Of a stretch of 64,000 nt of DNA, positions 1 to 9,126 are shown piece by piece. The stretch's first letter is position 1. Each line of letters starts with the position of its first letter. Position numbers and translations under genes: made by a program. The DNA lies in assembly GCA_001184205.1 (NCBI GenBank), contig LBMP01000001.1:1206001-1270000 (forward strand), read 5' to 3'. A model generated the notes under the pieces. The model had not been told where the DNA came from. It searched no databases and was given only the letters and a program-made list of their open reading frames with translations. Source of the stretch: Desulfocarbo indianensis. Its GTDB lineage: Bacteria; Desulfobacterota; Desulfarculia; Desulfarculales; Desulfarculaceae.

Positions 1-190
1 ATGTCCTTAAGCCCGACACGGTTCTTTTGAGCCTTGAAATGACGCCCTTGGCAAGGATGGGCTCCCGGGCGGGCCGCCTCGGCTTTTCGAGCAGGCCCCG
101 GCCAGGCAGGGACCCGCCCAGGGGCCGCAAGGTCTCATGAGGGACCGTGGCCCGTTGACGCAGGTCCAGAATGCCGGCCATGCCACCCAT
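1..190 (-). CDS. Partial ORF with asparagine-synthase-like N-terminus (runs off left edge)
   Basis: The reading frame opens with ATG at 190-188, sharing one base with the TGA of the upstream aminotransferase (TGATG), so the two are translationally coupled. It stays open for 63 codons to the window edge. The first ten residues, MGGMAGILDL, closely match the MCGIAGILDL start of class II glutamine amidotransferases such as AsnB, but the catalytic Cys2 is Gly. The RGPDG motif expected about 25 residues later is absent. It could be a degenerate or non-catalytic asparagine synthase homolog, or a decayed gene. The identification rests on the N-terminus only. Confidence 0.35.
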   Translation of the reverse strand, partial: MGGMAGILDLRQRATVPHETLRPLGGSLPGRGLLEKPRRPAREPILAKGVISRLKRTVSGLRT

Positions 191-1380
191 CAGATATACC
201 GCTCCGGGTTAAGGAGATAGGCGGCCACCCGCTCTTGCGCCTTTGGCTCGATGCCCATGAACAAGGGCAGGGCGATGCTGAGCCGGTCGGCCAAAAGGCT
301 CATGGGCAAATCTTCCGGCTTCAGTCCGTATTTCTTTTGGTAGTAGCCCAGGGTGTGCACGGCGTGGGTGCCCTGCCGGACGGAAACGCCGTCCTTTTCC
401 ATTCTCGCCATGAGGCGGTTGCGTTGCCGGTTCAGTTGCGCCAGGTTTTCCAGGGAGGGCTCGCCGCCGCCGGTGAAGGTCGCCACATAGGACTGGTAGG
501 CGTGCTCGTATCCCTTTGGCGCCAGGGGCGGCCGCACCGCTTGGGCCCCGGCCAGAAGCGCGTCGTAATTGGCCGCCGCCGCGCGCCGGCCGGCGATGAT
601 GTCCCCCACCCGCTCCATCTGGGCCACGCCCAGGGCGCCCTGCAGATCGGTCATGCGGTAATTGAAGCCCAACAGGTTGAACGCCGGCAGCAGGGAGCCG
701 CCGGTCTGTTGGTGGCGCTCCAAATCCGTGGCTTCCGCGCCGTGGTTCCGCAGCTTGGCCGCCCGCTCGGCCAGCTCGCCGTCGTTGGTGGTGACCATGC
801 CGCCCTCGCCGGTGGTGATGGCCTTGCGCGGGTGAAAAGAAAAAGCGGCCGCCGTGCCCAGCACCCCGCTGTGCGCGCCGCCGACCCTGGCGCCCAGGGC
901 GCAGGCCGCGTCCTCGATCACATGGAGCCCTTTGGCCTTGGCCAATTCCAGGCAGCCGGGCAGGTCGGCCGAGAGGCCGAAAAGGGAAACCGGCAGGATG
1001 GCCTTGGTGCGGGGGCCTATCAGCCTGGCGGCCTCTTTCAGGTCGATATTAAACGTGGCCAGCTCGATGTCGCAGAACACGGGCCGCGCACCGGCGTATT
1101 CCACCGCGTTGGCCGTGGCCACGTAGGTGAACGAGGGAACGATGACCTCGTCGCCGGGGCCGACGCTCAGGGCGCACAGGATGAGATGCAGGGCGCTGGT
1201 GCAGGAAGTGGTGGCCAGGGAGTGCTTGGCTCCGGTGTAGGCGCAGAATTCCCGCTCGAAGCGGCTGACGTAAGGGCCCTGCACCACCCAGCCGGTCTCC
1301 AGGGGCTTGAGCAGCAGCTCTTTCTCCCGCTCGCCGAACACGGGCATGGTGATGGGTATGGGCGTGGCGTGCTCAAGCAT
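190..1380 (-). CDS. DegT/DnrJ/EryC1/StrS family PLP aminotransferase
   Basis: This 396-residue protein has the length and fold signature of sugar nucleotide aminotransferases, which convert keto sugars to amino sugars with PLP, usually from glutamate. Visible are the GDEVIVPSFTYVATANA segment, the VIEDAACALGA region with the PLP-contacting Asp, and SFHPRKAITTGEGGM, whose Lys is the expected Schiff-base residue. Its start overlaps the end of the upstream radical SAM gene by 8 nt, and its stop overlaps the next ORF, so it sits inside a tightly packed minus-strand operon. The context suggests synthesis of an amino sugar for a surface glycan; the exact substrate cannot be read from the sequence. 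Confidence 0.9.
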   Translation of the reverse strand: MLEHATPIPITMPVFGEREKELLLKPLETGWVVQGPYVSRFEREFCAYTGAKHSLATTSCTSALHLILCALSVGPGDEVIVPSFTYVATANAVEYAGARPVFCDIELATFNIDLKEAARLIGPRTKAILPVSLFGLSADLPGCLELAKAKGLHVIEDAACALGARVGGAHSGVLGTAAAFSFHPRKAITTGEGGMVTTNDGELAERAAKLRNHGAEATDLERHQQTGGSLLPAFNLLGFNYRMTDLQGALGVAQMERVGDIIAGRRAAAANYDALLAGAQAVRPPLAPKGYEHAYQSYVATFTGGGEPSLENLAQLNRQRNRLMARMEKDGVSVRQGTHAVHTLGYYQKKYGLKPEDLPMSLLADRLSIALPLFMGIEPKAQERVAAYLLNPERYI

Positions 1381-2296
1381 AGGCCGTGCTCTGTTCTTTC
1401 AGATAGAGTTCGCCCACCAGCTGGTTTTCCAGGTAGTGGACCCGCCAGTGATCGCAGTGCAGGCAGGTGGCATCGCTCAGGCCGGCGGGATCCTTGTGCT
1501 GCCCGCGCAAACGGGCGTAGGCCTCCCCTTGCCACACCGCCTGTATGCCCGACCGGCCCACGTCGCCCAGGGGCGGATCGCGGTACCAATCGTGATTGCA
1601 AAGCGCGGCTTGGCCGTTGTGATAGACCACCATTTCGCTGAAAGGCTTTTGGCAGGCCAAACGCTCTTGCGGCCCGGCCTGGCCCAGGCCGGGCAGGCTG
1701 CCGGTGTGGCCGTCGGCCGAATGCTCGTAATAGATGCGCACCCGGTCGGCCACGTTTTGCCAGGCGGCTATGAATTTTTGCATGCTCTCCTGGTTGAGCC
1801 CGGTGCGGGTGGCCGATACCTGAACCGTGGTGGCGTAGCCGCCCTGGTCGCGCAGCCTGAGGAAGCGCCTGACGTTGCGCAGCACCTGGGGGAGATCGCC
1901 GCCTTTCCTTATGCGGCGGTACTCCAACTCATCCATGGTGTCCAGGCTGAAGGAGATGAAATCCAGGCCGGCGTCCAAAAGGCGCTTGGCCATCAGCTCG
2001 GAGAGCAACAGCCCGTTGCTGGCCAACTGCACGGGGCCCAGGCCCTTGCCCTTGGCATAGGCGATCAGGTTGGCGATGGCCGGATGCAGCAGGCTTTCGC
2101 CCCGGAAAAAGGGGACCAGGGCCACTGGAAGATGACCCGAGGCTTCGTCCACCAGGCGCTTGAAAAGCTTGGGCTCCATCATCCCCTTGGCTTCGCCGGG
2201 ATCGAAGCGCGAGGGGCACATGGCGCACTTGTAATTGCATTGATTGGTCAGTTCCAAGGTTAGCCTGCTTGGAAAAGCCGGGGTTTTAATGGTCAT
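1373..2296 (-). CDS. Radical SAM/SPASM domain protein
   Basis: About 307 residues from the ATG at 2296. The [4Fe-4S] motif CNYKCAMC lies at residues 20-27 (CX3CX2C), followed by a radical SAM barrel. A Cys-containing C-terminal region (ACQKPFSEMVVYHNGQAALCNHDW, then CLHCDHW) looks like a SPASM auxiliary-cluster domain. The frame extends 33 codons further upstream, but those residues look non-coding; a purine-rich GACGAGAAG precedes this ATG. The last 8 nt overlap the aminotransferase gene. Proteins of this type recur in polysaccharide loci; the reaction is unknown. Family confidence is high, function low. Confidence 0.85.
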   Translation of the reverse strand: MTIKTPAFPSRLTLELTNQCNYKCAMCPSRFDPGEAKGMMEPKLFKRLVDEASGHLPVALVPFFRGESLLHPAIANLIAYAKGKGLGPVQLASNGLLLSELMAKRLLDAGLDFISFSLDTMDELEYRRIRKGGDLPQVLRNVRRFLRLRDQGGYATTVQVSATRTGLNQESMQKFIAAWQNVADRVRIYYEHSADGHTGSLPGLGQAGPQERLACQKPFSEMVVYHNGQAALCNHDWYRDPPLGDVGRSGIQAVWQGEAYARLRGQHKDPAGLSDATCLHCDHWRVHYLENQLVGELYLKEQSTAYA

Positions 2297-2509
2297 GGTC
2301 TTCTCGTCCCGTTTTTGGCTCCAATGAGGGCCGGGCAAGGCGGCGGCCCCCCGCGCCATCGTTTTCTGGCTGTATGCATGCAATCCAAAGGCCAATCTGG
2401 GGAGATTGATTAGCCCAATCTATCATGGTCATTGGGTTTATTGCGGAATCCCCAGCAGTTTCCAACCAAGCGGCGGGGGAGGGCTCGCGGCCGTAAGTAT
2501 AATAAAAGC

Positions 2510-2542
2510 GTTGACATTTTGACTGCCAGTCAAAATGTCAAC
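2510..2542. promoter_or_regulatory. Perfect 15-bp inverted repeat, 3-nt spacer
   Basis: Arms GTTGACATTTTGACT and AGTCAAAATGTCAAC flank the spacer GCC. Both arms carry TTGACA, the sigma-70 -35 consensus, in opposite orientations. No T-run follows, so it does not look like an intrinsic terminator. It lies 214 bp upstream of the radical SAM gene start at 2296. An operator for a dimeric regulator is the simplest reading; a mobile-element end is another. I find no convincing -10 at the right spacing on either strand. Confidence 0.55.
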
Positions 2543-3909
2543 AGAGACGGGCGGTTTTGGCAAGCGCCCGTATGGCGGAAAACCGTGATGGCGCGAAACG
2601 CAACTCATGCAAATCAATTAACCCGTTCATGTCGATTTGGGGAAGAAGCCCTTGCCGGCCCTAACGCGGCAAAAAGTGAGCCTCTCTGACGGGCTACGAG
2701 CACGCGGCGGCGATTTGCGGTCGGGCGGCGCGGGAAGCATTGAAACAGGAACGGGCCCTCTCGGAGCTTGCGGCCTGAGCGACCGCACCCTCGTGCGCTG
2801 CGTGGTCTGTACGTCTTCAAGGGGTAAAGCGAGGCCATGGCGGGGCTCATCCAGGGCCGTACCGATCGAAGTTGCGGCACGAAAACCCCAAACGCCTCAA
2901 CCTTGGGGGCCGTCGCTTGAGAAATTCCGGTTTAACTCATGACGTTGCGCCTTTTGGCGCCGGTAAGGCGCGGCCCAGGCGTGTCTTGACCGGTGGCATG
3001 CATATTGCAAAAACTTGGCGCGGAACCAGAGGTCCAATTTTATGACACTTACAATGCTAGGACGGCGAAAGAACTAGTTATTCTTATGAAATGCTGGCCC
3101 AGCCATATCAAAAAGGGAACGGTTTCAACTGATCTACCCGCCCGGCGCGCCCTTGAGCCGGCAAACGCCTGCCGCCACAGGCGCGCGCCGGGTTTCTCTC
3201 GGAAGGGGCGGAACGCGGAACTAGGGTTCATCTTACTTAAATCATTAATTATTACTGTTAAGGCCTCCGCCGGGCGCCTTTCTGGTGACTTGGCGCCGTT
3301 TCCCATGGATGAGATGCCTTTGCGCCAGCGGATAAACGGACTGCCCACGGACGCCCAGGCAGGGCCACAGGGCTTGTTTTCCGCGAATCCGGATATGGCC
3401 AAACCGGCAACTTCTGCCCATGGGTGGCTGCAAGGCGGTTTGCCGCTGGCTGCGGCCGAGGCAAACGGTTCCATACTTTTTTGTGGGGCCAAGGATAACG
3501 ACCAACAGATACGAGTCCCTGCGGCACGCGTCGCCAACGCCGCGGAGGGCCTGGCGGCCTCAGGCGGATACTGGCGCGTCCGCACGGATGGCAGTGACCA
3601 TGCGCGCTTGCGGGGGGCTGAAGCGCACCGCGGGATGGCATCGGGTAACTCCTCGATACTCCAACCGCCCCGCGGCCGGAAAAGCCTTCCAGGTTCGAAC
3701 AAGCCCCATAACAACCTTATGACGCGTCAAAAGGCGGCGGGGGGCCAAGAGGCGGCGCATAGCCTGGATTGCCGCGCGCCTCAAGACGATCTCCCCTACA
3801 ACCTCATGGCCGGTCGTCCCTCCCTGGCCCTGGCGCCTCGCGGGAGGGTGACGGCTCTCAACCGGAAAGGCTTGACCCCTTTCCCACCCGAAGGGTAGTG
3901 AATCAACGC
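2543..3909. other. Stretch of about 1.4 kb with no supportable gene
   Basis: Long open frames exist on both strands here, but they overlap each other, have low-complexity Arg/Pro/Ala-rich translations, no ribosome binding sites and no recognisable motif. This is what chance gives in high-GC DNA. It separates the minus-strand aminotransferase/radical SAM pair from the plus-strand glycan operon, so promoters for the operon should lie here. A GAAGGGTAGTG run at about 3890-3900 may serve as the binding site for the asparagine synthase start. Decayed genes are possible but not recognisable. Confidence 0.5.
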
Positions 3910-5892
3910 ATGTGCGGAATAGCGGCCGTATTTGACTTGAGACGACACGAACCGGTCAGGCGCTCCGTTCTTCGGAGAATGTCAAACGCGTTGGCCCATC
4001 GGGGGCCTGACGGCTCGGGCCTTTACCTCAACCGGAACATCGGCTTGGCGCATCGCCGCCTGGCGGTCATTGACCCCACGCCGGCGGGGGCCCAGCCCAT
4101 GACCACCCGGGACGGGCGATTCACGGTATCATATAATGGGACTATTTATAACTTCCTGCAATTAAAGCAGGAACTCATCCGGCTCGGGCACGCCTTCCAA
4201 TCGAATTGCGATACCGAGGTGCTGCTGCATGGTTTCGAAGAGTGGGGTGAAGATATAATCCAGCGGCTAAACGGCCATTTCGCCTTTATCCTCTATGACC
4301 GCGACAATCACAAGGCCTACCTGGTCCGCGACCGCTATGGAACTAAGACGCTTTATTACGCCAATCTGGGCGGCCTGTGGCTGATAGGCTCCGAGATTAA
4401 AGCGATCCTGGCCCATTCGGCCTATAGTTTCGCAATCAATTACGATGCGTTGAATGAGTATTTCACTTTTCAGAACCTGTTCCGCTTCCAAACCCTTTTC
4501 GAGGGCGTAAACCTGCTCCCGCCCGCCAACATCTTGACGATAGACTTGGACAGCGGCGCTGTATCGCGGCGGTCGTACTGGGATTACAACTTCACCAGCC
4601 ATGACGATACGATGACCGCCTGCGACGCGAAAAACGAGACCCGCCGCTTACTGGAGCAGGCGGTGAGCAGGCAACTGTACGCCGACGTTCCCCTGGGCGG
4701 ATACCTCTCGGGCGGCATGGACTCCGGCTCCATCGTGAAGATCGCTTCCGCCTCGGTGCCTCGCTTCCATACCTTCACCTGCGGCTGGCACATGGAAGAG
4801 GTGGATGGGGTGGAGCTTGCCTATGATGAAAGGATCCACGCTGAACGGATGGCCGCGTCTTTCGGGACCCGGCATTTTGAGCAGGTGGTGGGCCATCACG
4901 ATATTCACTGGGTTCTGGATGATCTGGTGAGCCACCTGGAGGATATCCGGCTGGGCATGTGCTATGGCAACTACTACATAGCCGATTTGGCCTCGCGGTT
5001 CGTGAAGGTGTGCCTGTCCGGGGCGGGAGGGGATGAACTGTTCGGAGGATACCCCTGGCGCTATTACCGCTTCTCCCTGGTCTCCAACCGGGAGGAGTTC
5101 TTTGATCGTTATTACGAATATTGGCAGAGATTGGTCCCGGAACAACACCGCAAGGACTTCTTTTTACCGTCCGTCGGGGAAAAAATGGGGTTTTCGGACC
5201 CCAAAGAGGTGCTGAAGCGGGTCTTCACTTTCAATGACCACCTGAACTACGCGACGCCCGAGGACCACATCGCCAACTCCATGTATTTTGAAGCCAAGAC
5301 CTTTCTGCACGGCCTCCTGATCGTGAACGACCGCCTGTCCATGGCGCACGGGCTTGAAGAGCGCTTCCCCTTTTTGGACAATGACTTATGCGACTTCGCC
5401 CAAAAAATACCCGTCCGTCACAAGCTGAGGAACCTGTACAACTGGAAAAGCCTTGATGAAAACAACCTCTTCAAGCGCAAGCAGAATTACGCTGAGCATG
5501 ACGACGGGAAAAACGTGCTGCGCAAAGCCATGGAACATTACATACCGGATGAGATACTCAACCGTAAAAAACAGGGTTTCTCCTCGCCGGACGGCTCATG
5601 GTACCGAGGTCCCATCCTCAAATTCGTCCAGGACAAAGTCTTAAGCAAGACCAGCCTCTGCCATGAGTTCATATCCCGGGGGAAGATAAAGGAAATCCTG
5701 GAAGACCATTGCCGGGGAAACAACAGGCGCCTATTGATTTGGTCGCTGCTTTGCTTTGAAACTTGGCTGCAGATTTTTGCCAATTCGCGTTCTGGGCTGA
5801 AGTATAACCACGGCCCCTTGGATTTGGTCCCCTCGGTGAGTCCCGAAACCTCGTCTCGGGCCCGTATCGCCGGCCCGGTCTTGAATCGATGA
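3910..5892 (+). CDS. Asparagine synthase (glutamine-hydrolysing) family protein
   Basis: 660 residues. The N-terminal class II amidotransferase domain starts MCGIAAVFDL, so Met removal would expose the catalytic Cys2; it includes HRGPDGSG, HRRLAVID and SYNGTIYN (the family usually has NGEIYN). The C-terminal synthetase domain has the PP-loop SGGMDS at residues 267-272 and SGAGGDELFGGYPWR. Together they transfer ammonia from glutamine to an ATP-activated carboxylate. The start is fixed by the Cys2 requirement although the frame is open further upstream. Glycan loci often carry AsnB homologs that amidate sugar acids, so a glycan role is more likely here than asparagine supply. Confidence 0.92.
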   Translation: MCGIAAVFDLRRHEPVRRSVLRRMSNALAHRGPDGSGLYLNRNIGLAHRRLAVIDPTPAGAQPMTTRDGRFTVSYNGTIYNFLQLKQELIRLGHAFQSNCDTEVLLHGFEEWGEDIIQRLNGHFAFILYDRDNHKAYLVRDRYGTKTLYYANLGGLWLIGSEIKAILAHSAYSFAINYDALNEYFTFQNLFRFQTLFEGVNLLPPANILTIDLDSGAVSRRSYWDYNFTSHDDTMTACDAKNETRRLLEQAVSRQLYADVPLGGYLSGGMDSGSIVKIASASVPRFHTFTCGWHMEEVDGVELAYDERIHAERMAASFGTRHFEQVVGHHDIHWVLDDLVSHLEDIRLGMCYGNYYIADLASRFVKVCLSGAGGDELFGGYPWRYYRFSLVSNREEFFDRYYEYWQRLVPEQHRKDFFLPSVGEKMGFSDPKEVLKRVFTFNDHLNYATPEDHIANSMYFEAKTFLHGLLIVNDRLSMAHGLEERFPFLDNDLCDFAQKIPVRHKLRNLYNWKSLDENNLFKRKQNYAEHDDGKNVLRKAMEHYIPDEILNRKKQGFSSPDGSWYRGPILKFVQDKVLSKTSLCHEFISRGKIKEILEDHCRGNNRRLLIWSLLCFETWLQIFANSRSGLKYNHGPLDLVPSVSPETSSRARIAGPVLNR

Positions 5893-5908
5893 GAGACGAG
5901 GTGAAACC

Positions 5909-8900
5909 ATGAGCAATCAATTCTTGGCCCAGGGCCAGAAGCTTGTCGTTGAAAAGAAATACGCGGAGGCCCGGAACGCCTTCTTGATGGCGCTGGAGGT
6001 CGAACCAGGGTGCGTCCAAGCGCATAACAACATAGCGGTGCTCAGCATGTTGGAAAAGGAGCCGTCCCAGGCCGAGTCGCATTTCCTGAAGGCCATTTCC
6101 CTTGACCCGAAATACAGCGTCGCCAGGGAAAACCTGGTGCAATTGTATCTCAAGGAGGAGAAATGGAACCAAGCTAGAAATCAACTGGAGATAATGCGCC
6201 AAGATTCGCCGGAATCCCAGGATGTGGCCAATAAGTTGGCCCTGGTCTATGAGAAACTCGATCAGCCCCCGCAAGCCCAAACCCGAGCGGGCCAAACGGA
6301 TGACAAACATGGCAACCGCCCAAGCGGCCGAGGAAAGGCAATCCATGAGAAGGCCAGGGCAGTCCCGTCCCGGAAGGTATTATTGGCTTGCTTGCCCGGC
6401 CTCGACAATTTCGTGGATGATGTGGCGGCTGAACTGCGGCCCGACTTCATGGTGGAGAAGCTGGTTTCGGACCAGTTGGATTCATATGTTTCCGCCATCA
6501 AAGACAAGGATATTGTCTGGCTCGAATGGGGCAACCAACTCGCCGAGGTTTTGACCAAAAGGGCGCGCTTCGCTCTGCGGGGCAAAAAAGTCGTCTGCCG
6601 AATTCATAGTTATGAGGTGTTGGACGGCCTGACGGACAGGATAGATTTTTCCGTTGTCAGCGATTTGATCTTCGTGGCTCCGCACATCCGGGATATCTTC
6701 CTGAAAAGGCATCCGGGAATCGTTAAAACCGCCACGAAGCTGCATCTGGTCCCCAACGGCATCGACACGGAACGCTTCGGCATGATTCGGCGGGACCCGG
6801 GGCATGTGGTTGGCTTCCTCGGGTCTATCAATTTCAAGAAAGACCCCATGGTGCTCATGCACGCCTTCCAGGCCTTGCAAGCGCACGACCTCCGGTTTTC
6901 CCTGCGGGTGGGAGGGGGAGTACAGTGCCTGCGCGCCGAGGTGGCCATTCCCACTTTCCTCCGCCAGAACGGGCTGACGGATCGCGTTACGTTCGACGGT
7001 CCGGTGAAGGACGTGCGGGACTGGCTTTCCAGGGTGAACTATATTATCTGCACCAGCCTCATGGAAGGCCACCCGGTTGGGCTGATGGAAGCCATGTCCA
7101 CCGGCTGCCGGCCGCTTATTTACGCCTTTCCCGGGGCGGACCGGATGTACCCCGCCTCTTTTTTATGGAAGAGCATACCGGAGCTGATCCGAAGGATAGA
7201 CGAACCAATCGATCCGGAGGTCTGCCGGGAGTTTGTCACCGAGAACTTTTCGCTTCAAAAGCAGGCCGCAAGGTTCGTAAAGGTTTTCACCGGCCGCGCG
7301 GGCGGCGCTCCGGTGGAGCCCTATTCCTGGCGGCGCGAAAAACGGCTTTACACGGATAGCCCTGTTTATCATGAGCATCGCCAGGCTGCCGCGCAGCCCG
7401 GGCCGGACAGGCGCCAGGTGGCCCGAAGGGATAAATATGATTGGAAATTCCCATCGGAGATATACGCGCAAGACCCCGCCGTTCGACTAAGGGCTTTCAT
7501 CTCGGAAGCGCAAAGGCAGCTCGAGGCCGGCAAGCGGGAACTCGCCGAGACGAGCCTGCTGAGGGCGGCCAAAACTTTGGATTGGAATTCTTCCTTTGTT
7601 GTCAATCAACTCCTGGAGCTATATCGCACGCGGCAGGACATTCCCGCCATACAGCAACTATGGAAACGGGTGGCGGTCTCTGGATTGCGGCGCGGAGACC
7701 TCAACCAGTTTCTCGGCGCGCACTACATGGCCAACTACGCCGAGAGCATGAACTCCAAAGACCCGGATTATTCTTTCTGCGATATAGACGAAGATTATCA
7801 CGCTTTTATCGCTTTGGCCGCCAGACAGCACCCCTTTGCCAAGTGGGTCGTGCAAAACCGGGCGTTGAACCGGCCCGATGGCAGGCGCTTGAGGATCGGT
7901 TTTGTGCTGGAAGGATTCAGCAAGTTGCAAGCGCCCATTCAAAGATACCGCACTCTGGCCCGCCATTATGATCCGAGCCGCTATGAGCTTGCTTTTTATT
8001 CGCGGGTCTCCGCGGACAGCGCACCATTCAAGAACGAGGATTATGCCTCGGTCGCCGCTGAAATGGAAGAGCGGGGTTGCAAGGTCAGATATCCGGCGAA
8101 GCCGCTCGCCCCCTTGGACGAGGTGAAGTTCTTGGCTGAAAACATAGTCCGGGACGAGATGGATATTATATTTTATCAGACCATATATTTCGTCCCTCAA
8201 TTGCATTTCCTGTCTTGGCTGGAGCCGGCCTTTTACCAGGCATCGACCAGCCATCAACAACCTGAGTTGCCGCGCAGCGTGGACGCCTGCCACCTTGGGA
8301 TCAACCTGGTTCCCGACCATGTGGGCTACGCTTATCCCAACCTGCTCTCGGTCGACAAGGATACCAACAGCCCGGCCTCCAACCGGCGAGACTTTGGAAT
8401 CCCCGAGGATGCCGTGGTCATGGCTTGCGCCAATAGGGATATCAAGTACCGCAACGAGGCCAATCTGCAATGGTGGCAGGCGATAGGCGCCGCGCTGGAA
8501 CGTCACGACAATCTGTATTTTCTGCCCTTGGGCCTGGAAGAACCGGTCGATCGGGTACCCGTCTCCCCAAAAGTCAAAAACAGGGTTGTCGCTCTGGGCT
8601 TCAGAACCGACTTGATGCCTTTGCTGAAGATGGCCGATTTCTATGTCGACATCTTCATGCATACCTCGGGGGCGGTGATGGAAGCCGCTTGTCTGGGGTT
8701 GCCGGTGCTGGCCGTGAGCCGCTATTTGGCCGGCGCTCCATTCTCCACCAGAGATAGCGATATCACCAAGATGCTGTTGCCTGAGACTGAATTGGTAGTT
8801 CCCGAGGGCCAACTGGATGTTTGGAAAAGCCGCATCGACCGTCTCGTGCTGGATGCGGATTACAGGAGGGCGATGGGTAGGGTTCATCTGGAGTTCGCGG

Positions 8901-9007
8901 AGCGCTTCAAACCTGGAACCGCTGTCTCGATATTTTTGAATGACCTGGAGAACGGCTATCGAGCCAAGATGGCGACTTTCATGAGGGCGGTCAACACAAC
9001 TAGCTGA
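5909..9007 (+). CDS. TPR protein with two glycosyltransferase-like domains
   Basis: 1032 residues, start at 5909 behind GAGACGAGGTG, 16 nt after the amidotransferase stop. Residues ~1-130 are TPR repeats (YAEARNAFLMALEVEPGC and the following units). Residues ~150-475 look like a GT-B glycosyltransferase of family-4 type: LHLVPNGIDTERF, GFLGSINFKKDP, and TSLMEGHPVGLMEAMSTGC with the ExxxxGxxxxEA pattern. A helical linker (~515-650) precedes a second domain (~655-1010) with a weak GT-B C-terminal signature (FYVDIFMHTSGAVMEAACLG, LPVLAV), reminiscent of SPINDLY/OGT-type TPR transferases. Probably cytoplasmic. Two transferase modules in one chain suggest sequential sugar addition, perhaps to protein; acceptors are unknown. 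Confidence 0.8.
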   Translation: MSNQFLAQGQKLVVEKKYAEARNAFLMALEVEPGCVQAHNNIAVLSMLEKEPSQAESHFLKAISLDPKYSVARENLVQLYLKEEKWNQARNQLEIMRQDSPESQDVANKLALVYEKLDQPPQAQTRAGQTDDKHGNRPSGRGKAIHEKARAVPSRKVLLACLPGLDNFVDDVAAELRPDFMVEKLVSDQLDSYVSAIKDKDIVWLEWGNQLAEVLTKRARFALRGKKVVCRIHSYEVLDGLTDRIDFSVVSDLIFVAPHIRDIFLKRHPGIVKTATKLHLVPNGIDTERFGMIRRDPGHVVGFLGSINFKKDPMVLMHAFQALQAHDLRFSLRVGGGVQCLRAEVAIPTFLRQNGLTDRVTFDGPVKDVRDWLSRVNYIICTSLMEGHPVGLMEAMSTGCRPLIYAFPGADRMYPASFLWKSIPELIRRIDEPIDPEVCREFVTENFSLQKQAARFVKVFTGRAGGAPVEPYSWRREKRLYTDSPVYHEHRQAAAQPGPDRRQVARRDKYDWKFPSEIYAQDPAVRLRAFISEAQRQLEAGKRELAETSLLRAAKTLDWNSSFVVNQLLELYRTRQDIPAIQQLWKRVAVSGLRRGDLNQFLGAHYMANYAESMNSKDPDYSFCDIDEDYHAFIALAARQHPFAKWVVQNRALNRPDGRRLRIGFVLEGFSKLQAPIQRYRTLARHYDPSRYELAFYSRVSADSAPFKNEDYASVAAEMEERGCKVRYPAKPLAPLDEVKFLAENIVRDEMDIIFYQTIYFVPQLHFLSWLEPAFYQASTSHQQPELPRSVDACHLGINLVPDHVGYAYPNLLSVDKDTNSPASNRRDFGIPEDAVVMACANRDIKYRNEANLQWWQAIGAALERHDNLYFLPLGLEEPVDRVPVSPKVKNRVVALGFRTDLMPLLKMADFYVDIFMHTSGAVMEAACLGLPVLAVSRYLAGAPFSTRDSDITKMLLPETELVVPEGQLDVWKSRIDRLVLDADYRRAMGRVHLEFAERFKPGTAVSIFLNDLENGYRAKMATFMRAVNTTS

Positions 9008-9126
9008 AAGAACGGACTGTTTATGGGGAAGGCCCTCGCGGGTCTCTGGTGGTGGATGAAAAGTAGTTCGATCGCCTTGACTCTCATGAAACCCGTGCCC
9101 TGAACTAAAGAACCGAGGTGACCCGG

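Noticed and set aside
2993-3898. Long plus-strand frame (301 codons) overlapping a 221-codon minus-strand frame
   Set aside because: Translations are low-complexity and Arg/Pro-rich, no binding sites precede the starts, and both strands are open at once, as is common by chance in high-GC DNA.
9022-9099. 26-codon frame MGKALAGLWWWMKSS between glycosyltransferase and methyltransferase genes
   Set aside because: No ribosome binding site and too short to judge.
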